DNA of 64,000 bases from Chelonoidis abingdonii (GCF_003597395.2 NC_133771.1:124047783-124111782); one strand, 5' to 3'; positions 12,906-26,245 are shown, counted from the stretch's first letter. The notes: generated from the sequence alone by a model not told the origin. Numbers and translations are program-made.

Positions 12906-13496
12906 CTAGTTTCAAACCAATATTGGTGCAAAAACTGTATGTAGATGAATTTTTAGTCTGTGGTAACATATCTCTTCCAGAAATGGGCACAGGCTTCTGG
13001 CCTTCTAACTCCATAAGAACCATTTCCTTCTATGTAAACTTAGCTGTTATTTCTAAAAATCATAGTCTAAAGCTTGTAAAGTGGTCCAGTCACACGGTGC
13101 ATATTGATGCTTACCATCTTCAGGAAGCTAAGTGGTGGCATTAATAGTCTCTGAATTGGACCAGCTAAATGCAGAAATCCTTCTTTATTGGTAGCAGTTA
13201 GGAAGATAGGTTCAGCAGGTAATCAGAACTCTGAAAGTTTTTATTTATTTTTAAATATGTCACCTGGAATACATTGAAGATACTGCTTTCCAGAGGGAAC
13301 TGCTTACTGTAAATCTTATTGTAGACTCTGTGACACTTGTTGAACTTCTGTGACTAGTTGAGCTAACATGGACAATGATGGTAATCTGTCCACCAGTGAT
13401 AGTTATTACATATGTTTCCTCTTCCAATTTTAAGCAGATATTATGAATGTCTCCTTTCAGTACATTTGATTAGTAACTGACTTCGTTGAAGATGTC

Positions 13497-13795
13497 AGTG
13501 GATATATCTGGACTGCCAGGGAAAAAAGCCTTGGCGGTGAGTCCTGGAGCCTAGGTCAGCTGAGGCGGGCTCACAGGGCTTGCACCACAGAGCTAAGAAC
13601 AGACATTCCCAGTTGGGCTGGAGCCCAGGCTTTGCTATCTGGTGAGGGTGGAGAGATCCAGAGCCCGAGCTCCAGCTTGAGTGAGAATGTCTGTGCTGAT
13701 GTTTTTAGCCCTCTAATGTGAGTGTGGTAGTTGACCCGAGCTCTGAGGCTTGCTGTTGTGTGTTGTCTTTTTTGGCAGTCTAGATGTCCCTAATT
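13497..13795. repeat. Palindromic MITE (about 300 bp)
   Basis: The two halves are reverse complements with divergence: the left half starts GATATATCTGGACTGCC and the right half ends GGCAGTCTAGATGTCCC. Internal blocks of GAGCCCGAGCTCC type and 'gctaaaaa' match on the opposite strand. The same family recurs at 25985-26245 and 63856-64000. Confidence 0.65.
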
Positions 13796-13838
13796 AGACT
13801 CACATGGGCAGATTCTTGAGTCTTGGTGGTGCCTCACT

Positions 13839-14182
13839 GAGTATGTCTATACTGCATTGTGAACCTGGGTCAGTGGGACTCGGCTTGTGGACTCCTTTTT
13901 TCTAAGCCCGTGCTTGGGTATCCACACTGTATTGTAAACCTGGGCTCGCTGTTGCCGGTCCTGGGTCTCACAGCCATGCTGATATGTCCATACTCAGACC
14001 TTTTAGACTCAGGTCCATGGCTTGAGCTGGATTTACCCATTCTCCTACCAGAGTCCTAGGACTGGGTCCTGAGTACTTGATGACCTGAGTCAGGCTGATT
14101 TATGTGTGGATGGAAGGGAGCACATGGGCTCAAACCTGAGTCAGAGCCCGGAACTTAGTGTGAAGTGTAGACATACTCACTG
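13839..14182. repeat. Palindromic MITE with GAGTATGTCTA ends
   Basis: Ends GAGTATGTCTATACTGCA and TGAAGTGTAGACATACTC are inverted repeats. The interior is rich in degenerate CCTGGGTC and GACTCAGG blocks, giving a long imperfect palindrome without coding capacity. Confidence 0.65.
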
Positions 14183-16169
14183 ACTTCAGTAGGACTTCCA
14201 AGCTGCTTTTTGTGGGACTAGTATGCACATGCAAGTTCAGGGTCCAAGTTGTTAGATTTTAAATTGAAATACTTTAAAGTAAATTATAGATGAAGGCTTG
14301 ACAGGGGAAGTTGTAACTTTCACTTAAAACAATTTGACCCTCCAAGGAAATATTTTGAGTTGAGATATTCTGCTTGATTGCACAATTGAAAACCATTAAA
14401 GTAGGACTAGCTGATAGCTTTTCATCACGATCTTGAATTGATATTAGAGATCCAGTAAAGTTATTTAAATTGTACCTCTGAGCCCAGGTGTGATGTGAGT
14501 GTTACTGCATGTAAGCTGCACTGAAGATTAAATTTAAAATGATCTGAACTTCATCTAGTTATTTAAGTGCTAATGCTACTGGAAATGTTGAAACTAGAAA
14601 ATAACTTCATGACTTTTGTGGCTGCATAATATATCTGTGTGCACATACTGTTTCTGAGTAATTCTTGCACTCTTTTCCCCTTGAAATTGAATGCTTAAGA
14701 AATTGTGAACAAAATGTAGTTAAATGAATTTAAGAAACTACTTGTTTCAAGAGGAGAGATCCAAAAATGTTCTCCCTAATAGATGTTACTATTGTGTGGT
14801 GGATTTTGTTCTTATGCAGAAAAATGCATGCAGTGGAATTGTCAGTCGCCATCTGAAGTGTCATTTAATATCAGCTTGTGTAGCTAGTTGCATGGTATAT
14901 TTGTGGGATATTTGGGCTATACAAGGAAGAGGATATTTTAGAAAGTGATTCCCTATTGAAAAGTGTTGTTTTGGAATAGTTTCTAAATTGAGCGTCATTT
15001 TTTCTCGCTTGGACTTGCTGCAAGTGATTATCCTTTCCTTTTAAGAAATATATGTTGCTTATATGTTACTTGAGAAAAGCATTAATTGTTAAGAGCACAA
15101 ACTAGAAATAACTTTAGACAAATCAGTTTGTCAAAGACACTAATAATTTTAATGTGTATACACAAACAGGTTATGCCGATGGAAATATAGCAGTTTAGGA
15201 ACAGGAATTGTGTTATCTCTTCTGTGTGCATGAATCCTATTAGTGTTAATAGGAATTGTATACAGAGTTGGGTACATGCATCTGAACAAAGTTTAGGAAG
15301 GGAACTATTACTTGCCAGTCTTAAAATTGCTTTTCTTTTTGCTACAGGAAGAAGGAAGATAACTTTGCTCTAAAACTGAGAGATTGGGGCTAATTGTTTA
15401 AATTGGTCAACTGCTATACCCAGTTGAAGGGAAATGGGGAGGGGGGCAGAGGTTGTTTTTTGTAGTTTTGATAGCTTATTTCTGGGAACTTATATCACTT
15501 TAACGAGGATATTTGGTCCTCATCCCCTTGACTTCATACATTCCTTTTCCTCCTCATTTTGTACATACTACCCCATTATCTGGAACAGGCTTTCTTTCCA
15601 TTGATTCTCTTTTGCTCCCTTTCCAAAAGAGCAATATATTTTCTGACGTTCTCTAAAACATTCTTTTCATCTTGACTGTTATAGTTTGCTTTCATTGCTG
15701 TCCAACTGTCTTTCTGACCTGCTTCCCTGTCATGCTTTTCCCTCTCTCATTTGCCCTTGCATCCTGTTTTCATCTCTTATTTGCCTCCATCTCTGTTTTG
15801 CTCCAGTGACGTCTCTTCTTTTCCTCATTTCACTTTCTTCTCTTCAATAGGCCCAAATGTGCGCACACAAAAATTGTAAACAGATTTAGTTTTTAAGCAA
15901 CTAAAATACTTACAGAAAACCACAAACTAAAAACCTCAAGGAACACACATAACAAACTGAAGTAGACATGTGGTGGTCTTCTTGTAAGCTGCCTTTTCCT
16001 GCCCTTCTGTTTGGATAGAACATGATACTGTGTGCAACCTTGGGTCCCAATCCTGGAAGTGGTTTTATGCAGATAGATCTTTGTGTCCATGCAAATTCTT
16101 ATTGTTTTCAGGAGATTCATGCAGGTTGAAGGATTTGAGGCTCCTAAATTACTTTTGAAAGTGAGACTT
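14183..16169. other. Intronic sequence, nothing recognised
   Basis: AT-rich intronic DNA with short chance open frames only. No repeat family or exon was recognised. Confidence 0.5.
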
Positions 16170-16246
16170 AGGAGCTTAATGACAGGTTTCAGAGTAGCAG
16201 CTGTGTTAGTCTGTATCCGCAAAAAGAACAAGAGTAAGGAGCTTAA
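16170..16246 (+). mobile_element. 5' fragment of a turtle SINE-like repeat with target duplication
   Basis: The core 16180-16236 carries GTTTCAGAGTAGCAG, TGTTAGTCTG and TATCCGCAAAAAGAACAAGA, which match the 5' part of an abundant turtle repeat. It is flanked by a perfect direct repeat AGGAGCTTAA (16170-16179 and 16237-16246). Only the first 57 bp of the repeat are present; the 3' part is missing. Confidence 0.75.
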
Positions 16247-16541
16247 GTCATGTAGGCCTTGCATCACTGAGAAAAGCAATGCCTAACTACTTTTACAGAT
16301 CTGTACCTTTGTCTTTTTATTGGTGTTTTAGCACACTTCTAGTGTTGATTTAAAAAAATCTGGAATTTATATCAGAGAGGTGCGCTGAAAAATTCATAAA
16401 AATTAAAGTTTAATTGATCTAGATAGCAATAATGTTAGCTTCAAATCACAAATTGACTATAAAACTACCTCTATTATACATACGTTTACTTAATTGAAGA
16501 TGGAAAACACATCAAGGGTTAGAATAACCATAAATGATTAC

Positions 16542-17019
16542 TTTATTGGAAGGTATCAGAGGGATAGCTGTGTTAGTCTGGATCTGTAAAAGCAGCAAAG
16601 AGTTCTGTGGCACCTTATAGACCAATGGTCCCCAACCTTTTTTGTCTGGCAGGTGCCAGACGAAGGACCGTGGCGGTGGTCGAGCATCCACCAAAATGCT
16701 GCTGAAATTCGGCGGCATTTCGGCGGTGACGCCTCTGGATGATGCTGCTTGTCGGCGGCAAGCGGCGTCATCCAGAGGCGTCGCTGCTGAATTTCAGCAG
16801 ATGCTCGGCCAATGGCCAGGATGCAGGTGCATTTAGAAGCACCGCGTTGGGGGACCCTTGTTATAGACTAACAAATGTATTGGGTATGAGCTCATAAACT
16901 AACAAACGTATTGGAGCATGACCTTTTGTGGGTGAGTGTTCACCCACGAAAGCTCATGCTCCAATACGTTTGTTAGTCTATAAGGTGCCACAGAACTCTT
17001 TGCTGCTTTTATTGGAAGG
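16542..17019. mobile_element. Fold-back SINE-like repeat with flanking direct repeats
   Basis: A forward copy starts near 16553 (GTATCAGAGGGATAGCTG) and runs, through a hAT insertion, to GTGGGTGAGTG near 16937. It is followed immediately by its reverse complement, from CACCCACGAAAGCTCATG to CTTTGCTGCTTTTA near 17010. The whole is bounded by TTTATTGGAAGG at 16542-16553 and 17008-17019, which looks like a target-site duplication. The same SINE family occurs at 56416-56850 and 63519-63607. Confidence 0.75.
16623..16860. mobile_element. Non-autonomous hAT element in the SINE (238 bp)
   Basis: Ends CAATGGTCCCCAAC and GTTGGGGGACCCTTG are inverted repeats. A perfect 8-bp target duplication TTATAGAC flanks it (16615-16622 and 16861-16868). 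The duplicated bases belong to the host SINE, where CACCTTATAGACTAAC is the uninterrupted sequence. The interior holds a second inverted repeat around GACGCCTCTGGATGA. No coding capacity. Confidence 0.9.
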
Positions 17020-20000
17020 GTATCATAGTGTACAGGCTGCTTTGACTGACCTATTGCGGCAGCAATGTGCATTCTCCCCTTTTCTGGAATTTAAATAACT
17101 GCTTCTTGTGTTCTCCTAATACATGATCTAAAGATATTAGTGACAGTATGGTCAAAAATCAAGTGTTAGGAAAAAGATGTCAAATATTTGTAGGAGCAGT
17201 CAAATAAGTGTTTAAAACATATTTTTATCCCTCTATGGAATACACCAACAACCTGATGTGGCTAATATAATATTACAATATGATTCTTTCAGTGATACAT
17301 TTCGTAGTTCTGAACTGTAAACTGGAACTCCCACTGACGGAAATACGAAAAATTATTTTTAAATAACATGACAAAATCAGATGTCCCTTCCCCCATCCCA
17401 CAGGAGTAATGGTACAGCAGTAATATTATCAATTACATCAATCTTAGTATTAATGACTGTGTGGAAATCACTAAATCACATCTTATTCAGCAGAGATGTT
17501 ACCTGTGCTGAGTTTAACTGTTAAGACTGGTAATAACATACTGCACATAGCACTTCTCATCCTAAAAGTACCAACAGGTATTTTAGAGTAAGCATTAGGA
17601 TACACAAATTGAAGAAGTTATTTCACTGACCCATGTGAAATGTAATAGCTGCTTGTAGGGGTAATTATGAATGTAAAAGAATTAGCTTAGGATAACATTA
17701 TATTTGTTTTATAGCTTATAGCTAGTAAGGAAAAGGCCCCAATCAGCAAATAAAATAAAGTAGTGAGAATAATAATTAGTATTACTTATTATTTGTAGTG
17801 TGGGGAAGGATGGTTCAAAAAGTAACTAATAAAATGAAGTGCTGTAATAAAAAGACAAAGAAACTGGCTTAAAAGGAACAAGCACAATCCTTCCCACTGT
17901 TGTGCTGGTAAGCAAGGCGGGGTGAGGAGACAGGGAGGAAAGGCCTTGGGAAGGAAGGAGATTGTAAATCTTATCTGAATTAGGACTGGAAATAAGGGTG
18001 AATTTTCTCCAAATCGGTTTTTAGCTAAAGTCAGTAATTGGTAGTGACATCACTTGTTTGTTAAAGGATATAAAAAAGTAAACTCTTCAAACATTCATTG
18101 CTAATACCTGCCTGACCACCTTGGAGCCAACCAATATGGTTCTAAGCACCCCTGGATTTAGCCTGTTCCTAAGTATCTTGATCATATGCTTATAAATGTT
18201 TTGTTACTGTTGGATGTAGTAAATTGCTAAATATTTAGGCATTTTTAGAGCAAGTGTGTGAATTCCAAAGGCCAAATGGTTTTAATAAAGGAATTAATAG
18301 TTAAATTAATGTCATGGAAATACCCTGTGTAAATAATAATTCCAGCACTGCATTAATAATGCATAGCAACATAATCAAATGCTGTGATGGTACTGGAGGG
18401 GCGCTCAGAACTCCTTGTTAAAATTCTTCCATCAGATTGAAGGTAGAGTAAAAGTAATATCCCTGCTTGTGATGGAATTCACTTCTCTACATTCTGCTTA
18501 AAGCATCCATGTTGGAGAGAACTTATCCCTGGGATTTATTTAAAAAACAAACCTTTCTGAACTACACTTTCTGTACTTAGACTATGCCAGATTGCAACAC
18601 ATATTAGATATTTTCCTTGTGGATGATACTCATCTACTGACATACACAACGTCTTCATCTTCTTTACCATCCCCACTTCAAATTATCCAAGTTGAAAAAT
18701 AGTAACTATCAATGAGTTCTGTATATTTTTGAGGCAGTAAGTGTACTTAATGTAAGTTTTCTTTTTGGGGGACTTTCCTCTTTCCTTGATTATGAGAGAG
18801 TGGGTAAATGAATACATTTCTTCCCTTCATTGCTGGAAGCATGCATCCTAGAGATTATCATGGGCTAAATGGAATTTTTTTTTGTTCTAGCCCCTTCTTT
18901 AAAATCTAGACAGCAAAGTGCTGTCTATATGTACGCTCATAAGCTTTTGGATCATTCCTTGGGTGCATTATAAGATATAAGGCCAAATATCTTAATTTAC
19001 CCTAAAATTTCACATGTAGCCTTCTCATGCACTCTGGCATGGAATTTGTGACTTGAACATTGACAAAGTAATTGTTCATGTCACTTTTAAGAAACAAGGT
19101 AAATGTTGGTGATTATTCAGTACATACATGGGAAATATTTCCTAATAGAAAGATAAGAGAAAAAAAAGATTGGCTGGACTTCTGGGTCTCCTCTTCCTCC
19201 TGTTTTCCCCAGAACCATGTTTGCTTTTAACTCCATTTCTATAAAATTGGGAATATTGAACAGTTCTCATTGTAATGTTTGTTAAAATGGGCTACATTTA
19301 TATGGTAGTCCCCAAATTAGTGTAAAAGTGTAAATAGGTTATTAGTTGGAGGGGTGCAAATTTAAATCATCCTCCTAGCTTTAGCCTCTGTTCCTGTTTT
19401 CCATCCTATAGCTGCATTTGTGTTTTTCAGCCTCCTCCTCTCCCCAACTTTAATATAATGGTTATAAGGCTGCTTTTTTTTTTTTTTTTTTTTTTTTTTC
19501 TTTAGGGGGAAAAATCCTAGCTCTGTGTTGCTGGGAGTTGATGCATGGGTGTGACGACATCAGATACTATGGTGATGGGCACCTATTTAAGAACCTTGAG
19601 AGCGAAATCAATGTGACCTTGAGCAACTTGTGTACAAAAATCTTCGGAGTAAAATGTGAAAATGTACTTGGCAGTCTCTTTTGTTTAGAGCCATCTCTCT
19701 CTTTTTCAGGTCTTTGTTCTCTGTCTGTCCATTTTAATGGGAATCTAGATGGCTTCTGTCATGAAAAATGTCTCCTTTCTGGTGAAGAGACTGAATTATT
19801 CTGACCAAATGTTTGTCTGAAATAGCTAACTGGAGACCCCAGATCTGAGTTTTCTCTGCTGCATCAGTAACCACTGGCACTTCCACATGGATGCTAGAGA
19901 GAGAAATATACAACTGCAGGTTTTTGGATCACTCTTCTGGTTTCAGGGAATAAATGAAACTTCTTATTGCTGAAATACATACACACAGACTTGGTAATTT

Positions 20001-20275
20001 GTGTGGTGATGTGTTTTGTGCATAATATGAACAAAATTAAAATTAAGTCCCAGACAATAAAATCTCAGTGTGGAACCATTGGTTCTCCAAAACTATATGC
20101 AGCATTCAAAATGTCTACTATAGTCTAGTAACTCACTTTTGTAATAAAAATTCTAAAAGTTATGGGTCTCTGAGTCTATGTACAAACATTAACTACCTCA
20201 GCTGCTCACAATTGTAAGCTTTATTCCCAATACTAAATTTGAAGGAATGGATACTCAGTAAGGTATCAGCATTAC
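17020..20275. other. Intronic sequence, no gene recognised
   Basis: AT-rich sequence. The only notable item is a T homopolymer of 26 at 19474-19499. The 88-codon open frame starting at 19538 has no recognisable domain and I do not consider it a gene. Confidence 0.5.
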
Positions 20276-20545
20276 TGGAAAACATGGGAATTGCTATACT
20301 GCGTCAGACCTGAGTCCATCTAATCCAGTATCCCAGTGCTGACCACTGTCAGAAACAGATGCTTCAGAGGAAAGAGTAAGAAACCTGCAGTAGGCAGATG
20401 AGAGAGAATCTGTCTCCCGCATCAGGTCCTATCCTGATCTCTGGTAATTTAGAGATTGTCTTGACCCCTGAAGCACGAGATTTAATATCCCTTGCAAAAT
20501 TTTATGACTATAACTCTGGATAGTCTTTATTGGTAATGGTTTTGT
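20276..20545 (+). repeat. CR1/L3-type LINE 3' region
   Basis: The words GAATTGCTATACTGCGTCAG, GTCCATCTAATCCAGTATCC, CAGATGCTTCAGAGGAAAG and CTGAAGCACGAG occur in the order seen in the 3' end of L3/CR1-related elements of amniotes. It is degraded and has no coding part. Confidence 0.65.
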
Positions 20546-21692
20546 GCACCTTCAAAGAAATACAGAGACGATAATCGTAAAGTTTTGGATTTGAAGTGTC
20601 TGCCTGGTGAAATGGTGTTCTTAATTCACCAGTCAAAGATTTGAGGTTTTCATTTTTCATATAAATTGTTTCTTTATTATTAAGCATGCTTGGGATTTTT
20701 TCTGCTTCAAATAACTCCTCTATATTTGTTTTAAATCTCCTTCACTATGAAAGGAGAAGGAAATTAGTTTACATAGGACCTAGACAAAAACGATGCTTTG
20801 TACTCTCTAACAACCTTATTCCTGAGTTGTGTTAATGTAGTTTTAAAAACGTGAATTTCTAGCTCTACGGAAACAGAGGAAAGAAGTTGAGCTTTTAGTT
20901 GGGCACTTCAGACAAGTAGTCTGCCCTAAAAAAATAAATAAATAAAATGAAAGTTCTCTAGTAGTTTAGGCCTTGGGTCATGTATTTATAAAACAAAATA
21001 AAAACATGCAAAACATAATACTAATGTTTGGAAACTTCCCATGAAAAGTTATTGTTTAGATTTGAATACTTACAATCCAAACATTGAAACTTGAACTATT
21101 GTATGAGCAACAAAAAATTAAACTGAAAATCTATTGCATTTGTCCAAGCTGCATGACATGCAGAGCAGTGATAGAAAAATGCATTAGATTATTTTTAAAG
21201 GGTAATAACCTAAGGTCATTTTAGTGTAACACATTTTTTTTAATCTGATAACTCTTACTTTAAAGAGACACTATTAATTGGCAGCTATAGAAATACTTAT
21301 AATCTTTCTGAGTTGCAGCCAGACAATAAAAACACGCTTCTGCACGCATATAGTGCACAGTGTTCTGTCACTGAAGTTGGGGCAAAAGTCCTATTAACAC
21401 TCATGGGAGCAGGATGAGACTCATAATTAACCATAACAAAAGTTTCGGCACACTGTTTTTTTCATTTTGCGTCAACGCTGTTTGCCTTCGAAGTAAATGC
21501 GCAGCTTTTTAGACCAAACTCTTTTTCAAGGCAAAGTTGTGGGAGGAAGCTAAAATCTGACTTTGTAACTTAAGCTGGTTGCATTTTTTTTAACTTGTGT
21601 ATAGGTTACTTCCTCTCTAATTTAGCCTTTGACCTGATTCTGAAAAGTTTCGAACCACCTGAAACTCCCAGTGGTGGTGTGTCGGTACTAGG
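20546..21692. other. Intronic sequence, nothing recognised
   Basis: AT-rich intron sequence without recognisable repeat or exon. Confidence 0.5.
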
Positions 21693-21816
21693 TAGGGTGA
21701 CCAGATGTCCTGATTTTATGGGGACAGGCCTGATATTCAGGGCGTTGTCTTGTATAGGCACCTATTACTCTGCAGCCCCTGTCCTGATTTTTCACAATTG
21801 CTGTCTGGTTACCCTA
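21693..21816. mobile_element. Short non-autonomous hAT-type element (124 bp)
   Basis: Ends TAGGGTGACCAGATGTCC and GTCTGGTTACCCTA are inverted repeats. The flanking 8-mers GTACTAGG (21685-21692) and GTACCAGG (21817-21824) agree at seven of eight positions, as expected for a hAT target duplication. No coding capacity. Confidence 0.8.
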
Positions 21817-21824
21817 GTACCAGG

Positions 21825-23816
21825 CATTTCTCAAAATCAGCCCCATAGCTTTGGGAAACTATGGAATTACAGTACTTACTGAGTTATTTTCTGACATTTT
21901 AATTATGAGATTGGTTTGCTGTAATATAACAGTGATTTAGCTTCCATGTCCCTGCTCCTTTTCTTTGTGATTAGTGACTGTAATGTTGATGCACGTTATT
22001 GTCACAGTAGCTAATGAGATCTTGCATAATGAGCTTAAACTAATGAGATCACAGCTGCTTTTTTGTTTTACTTTCCCCCCCAATTTAAATCTCACAGTTG
22101 TACTAAGTGCTGTTAGTATATTTACTGTGTGCAGTCATTCTTTTTTCTTAATTTTAAAAAAGAAGTTTGATGCAAAGTACAACTCTAATGCAACACTGAG
22201 AATTTAAACTCAGAAAAGTTTAGCTGTAGAAAAGTTGATTTTTCACAACAGCTGCAACTTGTGAATTGTGTGGTTTAAATTCTTAAGCAAAATATTGCGT
22301 TAGTGTATTTTTTGTAATGAATTTAAAACATGGTAGATGAGCTAATTCTTTTAACCATTCAAGAGTGGGGAACACATCTACTTGGAGCTACACTACCATT
22401 TTATCAAGTTAGTCAGTTGAAAAATTGTTTACTGCTGTTTAGGAGTTTTGAATACACATTAAACATCATGGTCCTCTTGATCAATAGTCCAGTCTTTTTT
22501 CAAGCAAACAAAATGATTCCATTGTTTACATTTTATTTAAGCAACGAATGCAGTTCAGGTAGATGTTTTTTAAAAAATGAAGAAAGATAGGTACAAAAGG
22601 CACAGATAACTTATGAAGTGTGAATTGCTAAGAAGGATTGCTAAATCCTTAAATATGTGGGTTGGTGATTGATTTGTTTTCTAACATTCATGTGCTGACA
22701 TGGCAGTATATTCAGGGAAGAAAAGATTATCGAAGGCAGGTCTCCATTTAAGAATTGTTACTGGCATAGCCATGTTGATTAAGTGTCGTGAATTTTTTTT
22801 TTTAATGGCATAGCTGTGCCTGCACAAGCCCTACAGTAGATGGAGCTAAACTAGTAAAGAAGTGTTCTAATATGGAATTAGAAATTAAAATAAAAATTTC
22901 CTAATGTGAAATTATTTCATAGATTTAAAAGCACTTGAAGAAAAGAGGGAATGAGAATGACAGTGACTTCTCCATATGTTTTAGCATCGCTACTACAGCT
23001 CTGTAATAAACCAGAGGTAGGGTATTTGCTTTGTGTTGGTTTCTGAAGACAGCAGAAGGATTGTGAATTTGCACTGCAGTGATGGAGAATAACTTACGGC
23101 TGTGTTTACTATTGGTTTGAACTTTCCTCAAGGCTAAGCAAACTTTGGGTGTGGAACCAGTGAAAGTAAACTTTTTGTTATTACTTGTCAAGACCAGTAC
23201 ATAAAATATCTATTGTATGAAAGCATACAATGTAAAATGTTGGAATAGACTGTGTGAAGTGTATATCCATTCCCAGTTGGCCGCAGTGAATTTTAACATT
23301 TCCCTGCCCCCTCTGAAGTCAATGAAAGCTATTGCCTACACTCGACTGACATTTCTTTAAAAATGTATTCCATTTCTAGTGTCACGCTAGTTACACGTAA
23401 TGACAGGAGAGTGTTTATTTGGCCACTTTCAGCTGAAGAATGAACTCTGTAGTGCTGCATCTTACCTGACTGGAAGTGATTATTCTAGAATGAAGTCTTT
23501 ATTGTAGGATAGTTTCCACATGCCGAGTTATTCTGCTACAGCTATGTGGGTCAATTTCCCCTGCACCCAGCCCTTTTTAAATAAAATAATTTTTTTTAGC
23601 CTCTCCTTCCCCCTCATTCTTTCTTGCTGCCTTTCCTCATGCTCTTTCCTTCTTATAGGTCAGCAGGGCTGTGGTCTCTAGAATATTTTGAAAATGTTTT
23701 AATTTTTTTTAAAGCCTTTTACTAGCAGTCTTGTAACCCATATACTTTTGGTGTTTTTCTACTGCTATCATGTACATTTTTTTACTTCAGCTAAAATCAG
23801 GTGGGGGGGAATGTAG
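21825..23816. other. Intronic sequence, nothing recognised
   Basis: AT-rich intron DNA. Open frames at 21974-22207 and 22330-22590 show no domain and biased low-complexity composition. Confidence 0.5.
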
Positions 23817-25894
23817 GGCCTGGTCTACACTACGCATTTAAACCGAATTTAGCAGCGTTAAACCAAATTAACCCTGCACCCATCCACACAACGAAGCCCT
23901 TTATATCGATATAAAGGGCTCTTAAAACCGATTTCTGTACTCCTCCCCGGTGAGGGGAATAGCGCTGAAATTGGTATTGCCATGTCAGATTAGGGTTAGT
24001 GTGGCCGCAATTTGACGGTATTGGCCTCCGAGCGGTATCCCACAGTGCACCATTGTGACCGCTCTGGAAAGCAATCTGAACTTGGATGCAGTGGCAAGTG
24101 ACAGGAAAAGCCTGTGACTTATTTGAAATTTCATTTCCTGTTTTGCAGCGTGGCAAGTCTAGGTCAGACGGGGGGGTTGCATCGCCCAACAACAAAGAGA
24201 CTCCAGCATAGGACCGTAGAATACTGGAGGATCTGATCGCTGTCTGGGGAGACAAATCTGTTTATCAAGAAGCTCCTTACAGAACGAAAGGCCAAGGCAA
24301 TTTTGAAAAAATTCCAGACTATGATACAGAGTTCCACAGCAAGGACTCAGCCAGTGCTGGCGTGGCACAGCATAACGGAAGCCAAAGAATCAAATTGGAT
24401 GCTCACGGAGGGAGGGGCGGTACCTGAGACTCCAGCCATCCCAGTGGCCGCAGTCCTTCCGAAAATCATTTTGCATTTGGCTGAGCTCCCAATGACTTAG
24501 GGTCAAACACATATCGGTATGGTTCAGGTCTGTCCGCATTATTACCACCCTCCCTCCATGATAGAAAGGGGAAAAATTCGGTCTTCGACTTTTGGTCACC
24601 CTAGTTTATACTGCATCTGCGCGGTAAGACACGGTGCTTGCAGCAGTAAACAGTACATCCTCTCTCTCCCTCCCGAGGTAGAATCAGTACATCAGTAGGG
24701 CACTGATAGCCGTCACTGGTCATAAGAGCCCCGTGATGGTGGCTCGGCCTGGACCTCAGGGGCCGGCCAGGGGCGCCTGGGGAAAAATGAGGATGATTTC
24801 CCGGTTCATTCGTAGTGGTATAAAGAAACGGTGAAACCGTCCCTCATCATAGCACTGGGGGACTGAGCTCCATCAGCCCTTCCCTTCCGAAATGAAAAGA
24901 CGATTACTGCCATGAATTATAAGATAGCAGTGAGGCTGAAAAGCTCTCCTCTCCCTCATTTATCTCGGTAACAAGTGCCGGTTGTTTTCTTTCCTGCTTC
25001 TTATTATTCATGAACAATGGTGGGGACCGCCACGGAGCTTCGTAGGAAGGTCGGGGAGGAGGGAAGCGATGGTGGGGTGATGGCAGGGCACCCCCTAGAA
25101 TGGATAGCAGCTCTTACATTTCTTGCTAGAAATTGACATGGGCAGCTGTGCTACTCTCGATTACAAACTGTGTTCTTCTATTGCATTCCCCCCAATATGC
25201 TAGGCAGGATTGACTGCCTCTATTTAGATACCACATAAAGAGGGAATTGACTCCCCGGTTATTTCCTATTTGTTTTGCTTCCTGGGCCGCCAGACCTCAG
25301 CCAGGGGCCCATGACAGCAGCAGGGACATGTACAAGACGACAGATAAACCGTCATCTTCATTGCCAATTTACAATGGCGCAGCGAACGGTACACGAAGCC
25401 TGATAACTGTCTCGCTGTCATGAAAAGATATAAATGAATTGCGCTGTGTTAGCAACTTGCAACTCGTCTGTACGGCATCCGTACACTACGTTGGACAGTT
25501 TAAAAAAAAAGGGAAAGGTAAACGGGGTTGTTTGGTTGCCTGCTATGGCGGTCCTGCAGGGTAATCCAGTGAAAAAGGACGCAAAATATGTCTGCCGTTG
25601 CTTCACGGAGGAAGAGGATGAGGCGAGATATTACCAAAGCATCACCCACGGGACAAGATTGGCCCCCATCAGCACTGGGATCTCAAGCCCAGATTCCATG
25701 GGGAGGGAGACTGCAAGGACAACTATGGAGAACAACGGGATAGCTACCCAAGGCAACGCCGGCAAATTGATACTAGCCCGGTACGACCACACTTGCCAAT
25801 TATGTGCTAGTGTGGCTCGTCACTCGACCTATTAACATCTGGTTACAAAATCTGGGTTTATGTGAAATTGGAAATTCCGTAGTTCGAACATATC
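23817..25894 (+). mobile_element. Harbinger-like element A, Myb gene remnant only (2.1 kb)
   Basis: The left end GGCCTGGTCTACACTACG and the right end CCGTAGTTCGAACATATC are inverted termini. Subterminally there is a 26-bp perfect palindrome (23895-23920) centred on ATCGAT. Around 24200-24370 a frame-broken stretch resembles the Myb/SANT-like gene of turtle Harbinger elements (words such as GATCTGATCGCTGTCTGGGGA). No DDE transposase region was seen, so it would depend on a partner. Many frameshifts show that it is old. The 396-bp element at 26762-27157 is a deletion derivative of the same family. Confidence 0.75.
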
Positions 25895-25984
25895 TCCGTA
25901 AGTAGTCATTGTGGCCAAGAAAACTGAATTTTGGTGCAGGAACCAGTACCATTATGTGAGCAAAAAAACCACCTAAAACCATGG

Positions 25985-26245
25985 TAAGCGGGTCTCAGAG
26001 CCCAGGTCAGCCTTGGGGTGTGGGCTATTGGGCTAAAAATAGAAGTGTAGGTGTTTCTGTGTGGACTGAGCCCTTTGAAATCGCCCCCACCCTTTCAACG
26101 GGCTCCCAGAGGCCGGGCTTCCAGCCTCCGAGCAGGAATGTTGTGGCTTGATTTTCGCCCCCATCAGTGCAAGCCTGGAATCCATAGAACCTGGGCTCTG
26201 AGATCTCACTCCCATCGAGTGTCTTTTTGCATGTAATGTATCCTA
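25985..26245. repeat. Palindromic MITE, 'gctaaaaatag' family
   Basis: The left half has GGGTCTCAGAGCCCAGGTCAG and the right half AACCTGGGCTCTGAGATC, reverse complements of each other. GGGCTAAAAATAGAAGTGTA marks the family seen also at 13497-13795 and at the window end. Confidence 0.6.
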
